56,033 nt of DNA from Verrucomicrobiota bacterium (lineage in GTDB: Bacteria > Verrucomicrobiota > Verrucomicrobiia > Limisphaerales > SIBE01): the NCBI GenBank assembly GCA_016209525.1, contig JACQWK010000120.1, positions 1 through 56,033 of the forward strand. Direction: 5' to 3'. Positions 35,161 through 43,386 of this stretch are shown here, piece after piece (the stretch's first letter is position 1; each line of letters starts with the position of its first letter). The notes beneath the pieces are model-generated. The model did not search any database and had not been told where the DNA came from. It saw only the letters and a list, made by a program, of their open reading frames with translations. A program made the position numbers and the translations under genes.

Positions 35161-36518
35161 TCACTTCTTCAAGAATTCCATCACTTCGGGATAGTCAACC
35201 GACGGGCCGTCCAGCAAATGATCGTCCACGCCTTTCAAATACTTGTTGAAGAACGAGACCAGTTTGCCCGTGCGATCTGGCTCGTGCGAACGCCTGACGT
35301 CTGCTGGTTTGGCGGAGGAGCTCCGGCTGATTGTTGGAAAACGACCGGGTCAAGAACCAGAGAGGGTTCCCCGAAACTCAAGTGAGCAGTATCGGTGAGC
35401 TTCACCCAGTAAGCGTTCGCTTCCAGCCTTTCGAAAACTTTTTTGCGATCGTCAGTGCCTGATGCCGGATCCGCATTCCCGGCGCGGAGAATCATAAACG
35501 GTTTGGTGACGCCTTGCTGCAGAACTTCTGGGCTCAAGAAGAAGCCGTCCATGTTCGCGCCGGCACGGCAGCGAAGGTGGGTGCGACATAATTCCGCCGC
35601 GGCCGCGCCGCCCAGGGACCAACCAAACGCTCCGATTTTATCCAAGTCCAATCGCCCACCCAGGACCGGATCAGTCCCATTCAGCCGGTCGAGTTCATCG
35701 AGGACTAATCCTTCATCCTGGACGCGATCCTGGAGGGTCGGAATTGGCAGGTTATCCGAATTGACCTTGATGCGCTCGCCTGAGACGACTGTGCCGTCTG
35801 GAAACACGCTCAAAAACGTGTCACGATGATCAAGACCGACGACGATGTATCCCTGGCTCGCGAGTTCTTCGGTCTTGTCGGGACTGTCCCGTCGGTGTGC
35901 GCCTCCAGAGGGCGAATAGAGCACAATCGGATACTTGAGTTGGTTCGTGGCAATCGGTGCGTTGGGGAGCGAGTGGGAAAGGAACTTCAGAACTTGGTCG
36001 CGGTATCTTGGAAAGATTTTGCCGCTCTCAGGCAGTTCACGGTCCATGTATGGAGTCGGCAGCAGTCCGGCCTGTGCGATCGCTGGATACCAAAATGTCA
36101 CCATAAACTGACGGTTCGCCTGCCACGGGACGGTCAACAACCGGGAAAAAGTTCCCACCGCGTACGGGCCCGTTGGCTGGGGCAATGGTGTGATAAGCTG
36201 GTTGGTGAGGGTGCGGTAATAACGCTGCGGGAACTGCGCCGCTGCCTTGTCGTGATAGGTCAGAATTTCCGTCGGTTGGTTCGTCTGCTGAAGCGTGACG
36301 AGGGGAAACCAGTCGATCAGGTTGGTCGAGGCTTCGATGACGTACTGATCAAAATACTGAGCGAAGATTGATTCAACACTGCCGGTCAGTGATAGAGAAA
36401 TGGTTTTGTCCGGCAAGGCCGTGATGCGGCTGAACTGGTGGACGGTTTGAGCTGCGAGCGATTGAGTCAGAGCGAGCAGAGTGAGCAGCACGGGCGGGCA
36501 TAGATTCAGTTTCTTCAT
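35161..36518 (-). pseudogene. PAF-acetylhydrolase-like alpha/beta hydrolase, C-terminal frameshift
   Basis: Signal peptide MKKLNLCPPVLLTLLALTQS, then a small beta module (YVIEASTNLIDWFPL then FPQRYYRTL) of the type common in verrucomicrobial exoproteins, then an alpha/beta hydrolase like platelet-activating-factor acetylhydrolase: LYSPSGGAHRRDSPDKTEEL, QGYIVVGLDHRDT, nucleophile elbow FGWSLGG, and DTAHLSFGEP with the catalytic His. The frame ends at 35235 with a non-family tail (ARANWSRSSTSI). A second frame resumes typical C-terminal sequence (GKLVSFFNKYLKGVDDHLLD then VMEFLKK) and stops at 35161. A one- or two-base indel near 35285-35335 explains this; it may be a real mutation or a sequencing error. 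All catalytic residues precede the break, so activity may persist. Confidence 0.78.
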
Positions 36519-36628
36519 ACGGTTTATGGTTCAGAGCGAATGGTTGGATTCGTTCTCACCAGAGAGATGAAGAGAATTTCGGCGGGAGTTTCAGGAAAAG
36601 TGCGGTGGAGGCGATTTGTGTTTTGTGT

Positions 36629-36846
36629 GGTCGCGGAGCGATCATCCGACGGTAGCCGTGGCTTTCAAGCCACGGTAGGCGTGGGAATTACGCGATGCGT
36701 CGCGGAGCGACGAATGAAACATCGGCTCACGGACACGTTTCGATCGTCGCTCCGCGACGCAATGAATGAAGGGACGCCGGTCCGTGGGCTGAAGCCCACG
36801 GCTACTGTCGAATGCCGCTCCGCGGCACAATGGATGGGATCAATCC
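36629..36846. repeat. REP array, downstream side of RAYT
   Basis: REP cores of type GTCGCTCCGCGAC or its complement at 36629, 36697, 36744 and 36814, alternating with a second palindrome (GTGGCTTTCAAGCCAC at about 36657; GTGGGCTGAAGCCCAC at about 36784; GGGATCAATCCC at about 36838). Confidence 0.9.
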
Positions 36847-37292
36847 CACAAATACCGTTCGTCGTATTCGATTTCGTACCGAACCAGAAAGGCCAGGTAC
36901 TCCTCCTGGAACGTCTTAACCCGATGGTGTTCGGGTTGCTTGCGGATGTAATCCACCACTTCATTCAGGTTCGACTTGCTGACCGTGAAGGCGGCATAAC
37001 CATCCTGCCAGGCGAAGCCCCGCATTCCAGGGCACGCATCTTTGATCCATTTTGATGAGCCGCCTTTGATGATTTGCACGGCCTTGCTCACGGCTTGCGT
37101 GGGTGGGATCGCGAGCGCGAGGTGAACATGATCGGGCATCCCGCCAACGAGAATTGCTTTCAAACCGTTTTCACGAGCGATACCACCGAGGTACGTCCAG
37201 AGGCGTTCCTGAATGTCGGAGCGAATCCAAGGTTCGCGGTGTTTCGTGGAGAATATGATGTGATAATGCAGCGAGGTGAAGGTGTCGGCCAT
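36840..37292 (-). mobile_element. REP-associated tyrosine transposase (RAYT, IS200/IS605 Y1 family)
   Basis: 150 residues with start at MADTFTSLHYHIIFSTKHRE. HUH motif HVHLAL at about residues 63-68 and the nucleophile Tyr in VVDYIRKQPEHHR at about residue 116. The ending FLVRYEIEYDERYLW is common in RAYT proteins. These enzymes cut and join single-stranded DNA at REP hairpins. There are no IS200-type left and right ends; instead both flanks carry REP palindromes, the usual RAYT arrangement, so it is more likely a domesticated REP-mobilising gene than an intact insertion sequence. This entry is the coding region. Confidence 0.9.
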
Positions 37293-37328
37293 AGCGGGAG
37301 AATGGCGAAGCAAGGAAGAGTTTTCAAT

Positions 37329-37663
37329 CGTCGCTCCGCGACGAATTTCGGTTGGGGATTGCCCGTCCATGGCTTCAAAGCCACGGCTACCGTCAGAGCG
37401 TCGCTCCGCGACGTGGGGGCGCCGCGGCTAATTGCACCGAGATGGGTATGCTCCAGAGGGCAAATCGCGGAGCGATGACAAGACTGTAGCGGTGGGATTG
37501 ATCCCACGGCGGGAAGAGTATTTCGCGGGCAGCCGTTGCGGACCGACGGTTGAATTCAGAAACGCGTTCGGAGGACACGTCGCTCCGCGACGTATGTGGG
37601 CCGGGTCTTGCCGTCCGTGGCATGAATGCCACGGCTACCATCAGGGCATCGCTCCGCGATGCA
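37329..37663. repeat. REP array, upstream side of RAYT
   Basis: REP cores at 37329, 37399, 37464, 37577 and 37647 (CGTCGCTCCGCGACG and variants ATCGCGGAGCGAT, GCATCGCTCCGCGATGC), alternating with palindromes of type GTGGCATGAATGCCAC, often followed by GGCTACC. Together with the other side, nine cores flank the transposase gene. Confidence 0.92.
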
Positions 37664-37766
37664 ACAGAGGACGCGGCCTCCAGGACCAACATCGCAAAAG
37701 GAGCGTGGACAGCGTTGTCCGCGAATCGGCCAAAGGACCGAAACAGCCGGACAAAGCTGTGCGCGC

Positions 37767-40619
37767 TCATCGCACGGTCCGTTTGGCTATTTCCGCGTCG
37801 ATTTCGGCCAGTGGTTGGGTTTGAAGCACCAGCGGGAAACGCTGCTCCCTGGATCTTGCCTCGCTCGTGAACACCAGGGAATTGCCGTCGGGTGAGAAGA
37901 CAGCGAAGATAGCAGACGCATCCGGCGACCTCAGAGTCAGCACTGCGCGCGTGGAAGCCACATTCCAGAGTTGGACCAGGCCGTCGCTGCCGCCTGTGAT
38001 CAGGGTTTTCCCATCCGGCGAGAAAGCGACATGCGCCACCGCCTCTTTGTGGGCCTTAAGGATGGCGTGTTCTTTCCCGGATGGAACCTCCCACAGCCAG
38101 GCAGTGTTGTCGCGGCTGGCTCCGGCTAGAAGTTTGCCATCAGGAGAAAAAGCCAGGCTAAGCAGATCACCGCGTGGACCGGCCAAAGTGATCAATTCCT
38201 GTTGCGTGCGGACGTCCCAGAGTTTGGTCCGATTTTGTGTCCAGCCTGTCGCGAACAGCGTTCCATCGGGCGACAAGGCCAAAGGCGCGTACCCTGCCGA
38301 CAAGCTTGCGTCAATGGAGAATACCTTAGTGTGGCGGGTTTTCAGGTCCCGCACTCTCACAGCTCCGGTTGCTTTTGACTCCGCCAACTTCCAACCTCCC
38401 ACCGCTAGAAACCGCCCATCCCGTGAAAAGGCAAACGTCTTCCGTGGAGTGAGGTCCCCCGGCAGAGTTTCGATGAGTTGACCAGTCTGAAGGTTCCAGA
38501 GTTGAACGAAGCCATTTGTCAGGCCGACAGTCAGGAGTTTCTTGTCATCAGAAATCGTTCTATGGCTGATAGTGGATGTCATAGCCATGGGCAATGGCTG
38601 CGCCGCGTTTGAAAGTTGCAGAGACCCGGTTTCCCTTCGACTGACCATGTCCCAAATATGAATCGTTCGGTTGGTGCTCTCGGTGATCAAATGCAGGCTG
38701 TCCGCCGAGAAGCCCAGTGGACTACCGAGATAGGGCCCGACACTTTCTTCAGTTTCGGGCTCGGCCTTCCAGAACCGGACGGTGCCGTCTTTACTGGCGG
38801 AGGCGAACGCCCTTCCATCGGGCGCAAAAGCGATTTGCCAGATCTCATTCCGGTGCCCTTTGTAAGTAGCAAGGTTCGTTCGGGCGGCGATATCCCGCAC
38901 TTGAATCAATTGATCCATCGAACCCGTCACCAGTTTTCTTCCGTCCGGAGAAAACGCCATGGCCGAGACCGACAGCGTATGGGCCTGAAAGGTGTCAATT
39001 TCCCGCCGAGTCTGCACATCCACGAGTCGCACGCGGCCGTTGCGAGTACCGGCCGCCAGAAGGTCGCCTTGGGTCGAAAACGTCATGAACGCAAGATTTT
39101 CCATTTGACCGTTGAAATCGCCAATCTTGGATTGCGCCTGGAGATTCCACAGGCCAACCTTTCCCTTGCCCATTGCGAGTGCCAGAAATCTACCATCCGG
39201 CGAGAAAGCCAATGAATTTCGATAAAGCCCTTGGTCAAACATTGGGAGTGTGGTCAAAAGCTTCTTCGTCGCGACGTCCCAAATCTTGACCGTCATATCT
39301 TCGTATAAACCTCCCGAAGCCAAACGAGTGCCATCGGGTGAATAAGCAAGACAACTCACTCCAACGTCATGCGCGTGAATCGTGGAGATTTGATCACCCT
39401 CACACCGCTTCCAAAGATAACACCACTCGAAGCCGCGCAGGTCCTCCTCGCTCGGCTTAGGAATGTGCTTTTGGAGCAGATCGAACACGCGTCCGAGATC
39501 ATTCTCTTCCAAAGCTTGCTGAGCGACATTCATGTCGGCGACGTACAAATTTTGCCGCAAGAGTTGGGCGCTGCGACTGATTCGGAAAGCGGCGATGGGC
39601 GAGCCTATTGCCACAACGAGCACGAGCGCAGCAGTCGCCGCGGCGAGACTCGCGATCACCGGCTTGCGCCGACACCAGCGCCAGCCGCGCTCGAATCGCG
39701 TCGCGGGCCGCGCCAGGATTGGCTCATCACGGAGGAATCGGCCTAACTCTTCGGCGAGTGCGTGCGCGGTCGGATAACGCTTGCCTGGTTCCTTCTCCAA
39801 ACACTTCAAGCAAATCGTTTCCAGATCACGCGGCACGCTGGGATTCAGGAGACGCGGCGCGACCGGCTCCTTTTCGCGCAGTTGGAGCAAGACATCTTCG
39901 ATGGCCTCCGCTTGAAAGGGCGGCCGGCCGGTCAGCAAATGATAGAGGATCGCGCCGATGCCGTACACGTCGCTCGGAGGACCGACCTTGGCGTGCCTGG
40001 CGCCCGTTTGTTCAGGCGGCATGAAGTTGGGCGAGCCGAGCACTTGGCCGGTGACGGTCAGGCCGAAGTCGCCGCGCACGCGCTTGGCCAAACCAAAGTC
40101 CGTGATGCGCGGTTGGTCGTCCGCATCAATCAGCACGTTCGACGGTTTGAGGTCGCGATGCAGCGTCCCTTGCTGGTGGGCGTAGTGAATCGCTTCGGCG
40201 ATGATCTGGGCGTAGCGCGCGGCGCGTTGCGCGGGCAACGGGCCGTCGCGCACAATCTCGGCGAGATTCCGGCCCTGGACGTATTCCATCGAGAAGTAGT
40301 GTTGGGCCTCGCATTCGCCGGTTTCGTAAATGGCGACGATGTTTGGGTGGCGCAGATTCGCCGCCGCTTCCGCTTCGCTCCGAAAGCGCAGAACCTCCTG
40401 TTTGCTGGCGAACTGGCCGGAGAGGATCATCTTCAGCGCGACCGTGCGATTCAGCTTCACTTGCCGCGCTTTATAGACCACACCCATGCCGCCGCGAGCG
40501 ATCTGCTCGAACAATTCATAGTCGCCGAAGCGGCGCACTGAACCCAGTGCGGAGTGCGGAATGGGCAGGATCTTCGGACAACTCCCGCACAGTGTCGGTT
40601 TCGGACTTATCCAATCCAA
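37767..40619 (-). CDS. Ser/Thr protein kinase with C-terminal WD40 repeats (5' end frameshifted)
   Basis: 950 residues in the open frame. Kinase domain at residues ~32-300: Gly loop ARGGMGVVYKA, Lys63 in VALKMIL, HRDLKPSN from residue 154, DFGLAK from 174, and PPEQ in the activation segment. A membrane helix (VIASLAAATAALVLVVAIG) at ~320-340 separates it from about 12 WD40 repeats with the FSPDG and KIWDV/QLWN pattern. The N-terminus is abnormal: residues 1-24 have no family match, while the expected zinc-ribbon start is encoded in another frame at 40560-40707. A 7-bp duplication at 40546-40559 explains the break. The family pairs with the ECF sigma factor upstream, probably a signalling pair (inference). 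Confidence 0.88.
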   Translation of the reverse strand: MDWISPKPTLCGSCPKILPIPHSALGSVRRFGDYELFEQIARGGMGVVYKARQVKLNRTVALKMILSGQFASKQEVLRFRSEAEAAANLRHPNIVAIYETGECEAQHYFSMEYVQGRNLAEIVRDGPLPAQRAARYAQIIAEAIHYAHQQGTLHRDLKPSNVLIDADDQPRITDFGLAKRVRGDFGLTVTGQVLGSPNFMPPEQTGARHAKVGPPSDVYGIGAILYHLLTGRPPFQAEAIEDVLLQLREKEPVAPRLLNPSVPRDLETICLKCLEKEPGKRYPTAHALAEELGRFLRDEPILARPATRFERGWRWCRRKPVIASLAAATAALVLVVAIGSPIAAFRISRSAQLLRQNLYVADMNVAQQALEENDLGRVFDLLQKHIPKPSEEDLRGFEWCYLWKRCEGDQISTIHAHDVGVSCLAYSPDGTRLASGGLYEDMTVKIWDVATKKLLTTLPMFDQGLYRNSLAFSPDGRFLALAMGKGKVGLWNLQAQSKIGDFNGQMENLAFMTFSTQGDLLAAGTRNGRVRLVDVQTRREIDTFQAHTLSVSAMAFSPDGRKLVTGSMDQLIQVRDIAARTNLATYKGHRNEIWQIAFAPDGRAFASASKDGTVRFWKAEPETEESVGPYLGSPLGFSADSLHLITESTNRTIHIWDMVSRRETGSLQLSNAAQPLPMAMTSTISHRTISDDKKLLTVGLTNGFVQLWNLQTGQLIETLPGDLTPRKTFAFSRDGRFLAVGGWKLAESKATGAVRVRDLKTRHTKVFSIDASLSAGYAPLALSPDGTLFATGWTQNRTKLWDVRTQQELITLAGPRGDLLSLAFSPDGKLLAGASRDNTAWLWEVPSGKEHAILKAHKEAVAHVAFSPDGKTLITGGSDGLVQLWNVASTRAVLTLRSPDASAIFAVFSPDGNSLVFTSEARSREQRFPLVLQTQPLAEIDAEIAKRTVR

Positions 40620-40707
40620 GTTGCATGAGGCATTTGGGGCAACGATTGCCCAAAGCGCTATCAGGCAGCGGGGAGCCGCATTCGGCGCAGACTTTGGCGG
40701 TCGCCAT
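40516..40707 (-). pseudogene. Zinc-ribbon N-terminus of the kinase, out of frame
   Basis: Starting MATAKVCAECGSPLPD, with four cysteines C7, C10, C23 and C26 (CAEC, CPKC), this is the N-terminal zinc ribbon of this kinase family. It continues DTVRELSEDPAHSAL and then shifts. The tandem heptamer AGTGCGG at 40546-40552 and 40553-40559 (plus strand) lies at the break; removing one copy joins HSAL directly to GSVRRFGDYEL of the kinase frame. Confidence 0.85.
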
Positions 40708-40735
40708 AATTCTCGGTCCGACGGTCAAACAAAGA

Positions 40736-40960
40736 TTAACCGCAGAGGGACGCGGAGGAACGCGGATGGGAGGATTGGCTTATTGAGAAGGCCGTGAGAT
40801 GGACGACAGCGCGGCGTTCGTAGTCCCGGCCGCCTAAAGGCGGGACTACAAACCTTCTCCGTGCAGTCCATCCCACAGTCCCCTTAGTACCCCGATTGCG
40901 GAATATGCGTTGCTGGCCCACTGCCTCATATCCGTGTCCATCTGCGTCCATCTGCGGTTT
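40736..40960. repeat. Composite repeat between kinase and sigma factor, including palindromic element E copy 1
   Basis: AACCGCAGA at 40737 and TCTGCGGTT at about 40950 form an outer inverted repeat. Inside, at 40797-40880, is element E: TAGTCCCGGCCGCCTAAAGG then CGGGACTACAAACCTTC and AGTCCATCCCACAGTC. A second E copy is at 47870-47970. Confidence 0.8.
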
Positions 40961-41024
40961 TCGTTCTTCTTCTTCTTGAATGAAGCAAATTCCAGCAGAA
41001 GTTTCCGAGCCATCAGAAACTAGT

Positions 41025-41154
41025 AGCGCAGATTTTGTTGTCTGCCGTACCGCCAATTTGCAGTCGGCAGGCGCTCGAAGCCACCGGTGCGTCGGGCGAA
41101 GCGAGGGCTCTGCAGAATGAAATTCTGCGATACAGCAGACTGCAAGTCTGCGCT
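41025..41154. repeat. Palindromic element F, copy 2
   Basis: AGCGCAGATTTTGTTGTCTG at the left end and GACTGCAAGTCTGCGCT at the right end match copy 1 at 32088-32215. This copy is intergenic, just downstream of the sigma factor gene. Confidence 0.88.
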
Positions 41155-41185
41155 GCGTCATACCCGCATCCGCGCTCCTTCCAGA

Positions 41186-41938
41186 TCATCCGCTCAAGAC
41201 CGCGATGAGGTGCCTGAGTTCCTCATCAATTTCGCTGGGGTCGGCGACCGTCTCGGCAATCTCGGAACGCAGGAGCGCGCCGAAACACCTTTTCAGCCGG
41301 TGAATTTCCGACTTCACCGCCGCTTCGCTCAATCCGAGCAGGCCGGCGGCTTGGGCGTAGGTCTGCGCGCTTTGTTCGCCGGGAAGGAAACATTCCAACC
41401 GGTCGAAGCGCTCGCGTTTGCCCGCCGCCGTGTATTCCTCGCGGAGCCGGAGACGCGCCGCTTCCAGAACGGTGAAGGCCCAACCTCGTTCATAAAGCTT
41501 GTCAGCCGTCAGATCGTGGCTCGGCTCAAGACAGTAGCGATTTTCCGCCGTGAGTTCGTCCAGCGGAATATGGGTCTTCCCGCCGCCGCGTTTCTGGGCC
41601 CGCGCGCGGTCCCGTTGGTTGGCCAGGAAATGTTTGAGCGAGGCGAGCAGAAACCAGCGGAAGCGGCCGCGTGCGCGATCCGCCGTGCTGACATAGTCTT
41701 TGGCCAGAAAGGCGGCGAAGAAATCCTGGGTCAGATCTTGAGCGTCGTGGGGACTGCTGCCTTGCCTGCGGACATAGGCATACAACGGGTACCAGTACGA
41801 GCGGCAGAGAGTTTCCAAAGCTTGCAGCGCCTCAGGGGACGAACTCTCGCCGGCCAGCAACACGACGCTCCAATGGGTCGTGGCAAAGCCTGCGCCCGCA
41901 GGATGAACCGAACTTCGGTCTCCAACGCTGTGTGACAT
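41186..41938 (-). CDS. ECF-type RNA polymerase sigma factor (kinase-associated group)
   Basis: 250 residues. Region 2 is visible as CRSYWYPLYAYVRRQG then SPHDAQDLTQDFFAAFLAKD and RGRFRWFLLASLKHFLANQR. Region 4 is the C-terminal helix-turn-helix around YAQAAGLLGLSEAAVKSEIH. The starting FATTHWSVVLLAG and KLYERGWAFTVLE segments are typical of the long ECF sigma factors that Verrucomicrobiota and Planctomycetes place beside zinc-ribbon Ser/Thr kinases. It precedes the kinase on the same strand; repeats fill the 478 bp between them. Confidence 0.92.
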   Translation of the reverse strand: MSHSVGDRSSVHPAGAGFATTHWSVVLLAGESSSPEALQALETLCRSYWYPLYAYVRRQGSSPHDAQDLTQDFFAAFLAKDYVSTADRARGRFRWFLLASLKHFLANQRDRARAQKRGGGKTHIPLDELTAENRYCLEPSHDLTADKLYERGWAFTVLEAARLRLREEYTAAGKRERFDRLECFLPGEQSAQTYAQAAGLLGLSEAAVKSEIHRLKRCFGALLRSEIAETVADPSEIDEELRHLIAVLSG

Positions 41939-42009
41939 GGCTGCCCTGTTCTTCCGGCAGGCTAGCGTTGAGCGGGGGCCCCGTCAATTACTGCTGCTCA
42001 GCCTGCAAA

Positions 42010-42196
42010 ACTCACACGCCGCGAAGGTAGAGACGCTGCGCCTGCGGCGTCCCCGCGCCGCGCAGGCGCGGAACTCTTCTGAATGCGAGCGGTGATTCAT
42101 GCACGGCCAGTTCATCCTGTTCCGCCGCTGCACGCGGCGGTGAGAGCGCAGGCGCGGCGTCCCTACCTTTGATAGCTGCCCTGGCCCAAAGAACAG
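42010..42196. repeat. Dispersed palindromic element M, copy 2
   Basis: AAGGTAGAGACGCTGCGCC at the left and GGCGCGGCGTCCCTACCTTT at the right form terminal inverted repeats; the interior GCAGGCGCGGAAC and GTTCCGCCGCTGCACGCGGC match copy 1 at 14626-14807. Confidence 0.85.
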
Positions 42197-42275
42197 GTGA
42201 ATCATTCGGGTCAGGCGCTCCAAAGTCTGGCAAGAGAACTCCCCGAACGAAGATTGCAAAGCGCTCTGTTAAGCC

Positions 42276-42347
42276 GGAGCGCCGGTCTCCGACCCGGCGC
42301 GAACCCCAGTGAGCAAAGAATCGCGCCGGATCGGAGACCGGCGCTCC
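42276..42347. repeat. Palindromic element A, copy 4
   Basis: GGAGCGCCGGTCTCCGACCC and its mirror GATCGGAGACCGGCGCTCC; the best-preserved copy. Confidence 0.9.
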
Positions 42348-42391
42348 GAGGATCATGGGCTGGTTCCAAGCTCTTCGTACGCGCATCGGGA

Positions 42392-42441
42392 CCATGAACC
42401 TGGTAGGGCTGACCTGCAGGTCAGCCCCACCAGGTTCATGG
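42392..42441. repeat. Palindromic element B, copy 2
   Basis: CATGAACCTGG, core GGGCTGACCTGCAGGTCAGC and CCAGGTTCATGG. With elements M2 and A4 it fills the 591-bp gap before the ABC permease. Confidence 0.9.
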
Positions 42442-42529
42442 AGAGAATCGCCGGCACCTGCGGCTTGAAACCCCGAGCGCTTCAGCTTATGTCATCCGTT
42501 GGCAAAACCGATGCCTGGGAACTGAAATA

Positions 42530-43327
42530 ATGAATTTACGGCGATACCTGACCATTTACGCCGCGCTGTGGAAAAACTCCATCGTGCGCGAGATGACCTT
42601 CAAAGCGAATTTCCTGCTTTGGATTGTCGTGGAACTCCTCTGGTTCGCACTGCAACTCGCCTTTATCGCGGTGATTTATCAGCACACCGACCGAATCGGC
42701 ACGTGGACGAAGTGGGAGGTGATGATGCTCATCGGGGCCAGCCATTTTATTCAGCAAATCTTCACCGCGGTTTTTCTTACCAACTGCGTGCATCTCTCCG
42801 AGGAGATTCGGACCGGCAGGCTGGATTTCATGCTGCTGCTGCCGGTCAACACCCGATTCCTGATTTCTTTGCGCCACGTCGATTTGGGTGGGTTCGTGAA
42901 TGCAGCCTCCGCGCTCTGCGTGATGGCCTACGCGGGCCGGCAGTTGCACCTTGTGCCCACGGCGGCGCAAGTGATTGGCTTTTTCCTGTTGGCCGTGTGC
43001 GGCATTCTCATCCACTATTCGCTCATGCTCACGCTGGCGAGCGCAAGTTTCTGGACGGTGCGCTCGCAAGGAATCGTTTGGGGTTACTATAATCTCTTCA
43101 ATATTGCCCGGCTTCCCGACGCTGCCTTTCAGGGTTTGTTTAAGGTATTCTTCACCTTTGCCATCCCGATGCTCCTGGTGGCGAACGTGCCGGTGAAACT
43201 GCTGGTGGCGCGATTGGAGCAGCCGTTGGAAATGGCACTCCTTGTGGCGATGAGCTTCGTCTGTTTCCTGGTTTCCGAAGCCGTTTGGCGATTCTCCTTG
43301 CGGCATTACACGAGCGCCAGTTCTTGA
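42530..43327 (+). CDS. ABC-2 type transporter permease (orphan)
   Basis: 265 residues with six membrane segments, of the ABC-2 group that normally occurs as ATPase plus two permeases (COG4586/4587/3694 style exporters). Visible: WKNSIVREMTFKANFLLWIV near the N-terminus, the cytoplasmic EEIRTGRLDFMLLLPVNTRF segment typical of this group, and a last segment ending EAVWRFSLRHYTSASS. The ATG overlaps the TAA of a short upstream frame. Neither partner gene is adjacent: the upstream 591 bp are repeats M2, A4 and B2, and downstream is an opposing gene. It needs partners encoded elsewhere or is a relic. Confidence 0.85.
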   Translation: MNLRRYLTIYAALWKNSIVREMTFKANFLLWIVVELLWFALQLAFIAVIYQHTDRIGTWTKWEVMMLIGASHFIQQIFTAVFLTNCVHLSEEIRTGRLDFMLLLPVNTRFLISLRHVDLGGFVNAASALCVMAYAGRQLHLVPTAAQVIGFFLLAVCGILIHYSLMLTLASASFWTVRSQGIVWGYYNLFNIARLPDAAFQGLFKVFFTFAIPMLLVANVPVKLLVARLEQPLEMALLVAMSFVCFLVSEAVWRFSLRHYTSASS

Positions 43328-43340
43328 GCTGGAGAAGCCT

Positions 43341-43386
43341 CGGAACCCGCCGGCAGGAATGCCGGCGTTACGACCTGCCGCTACTT
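43341..43386. repeat. Short palindrome between convergent genes
   Basis: CCGGCAGGAATGCCGG lies in the short gap between the permease stop (43327) and the DUF2807 gene end (43381). Possibly a bidirectional terminator. Confidence 0.4.

Noticed and set aside
36629-37663. CRISPR array
   Set aside because: The repeats are self-complementary, variable in orientation, irregularly spaced and without uniform spacers; they surround a RAYT gene, so they are REP elements.
42309-42530. 73-residue frame before the ABC permease as a real gene
   Set aside because: Nearly all of it is translation of palindromic elements A and B; only the TAATG overlap suggested coupling.
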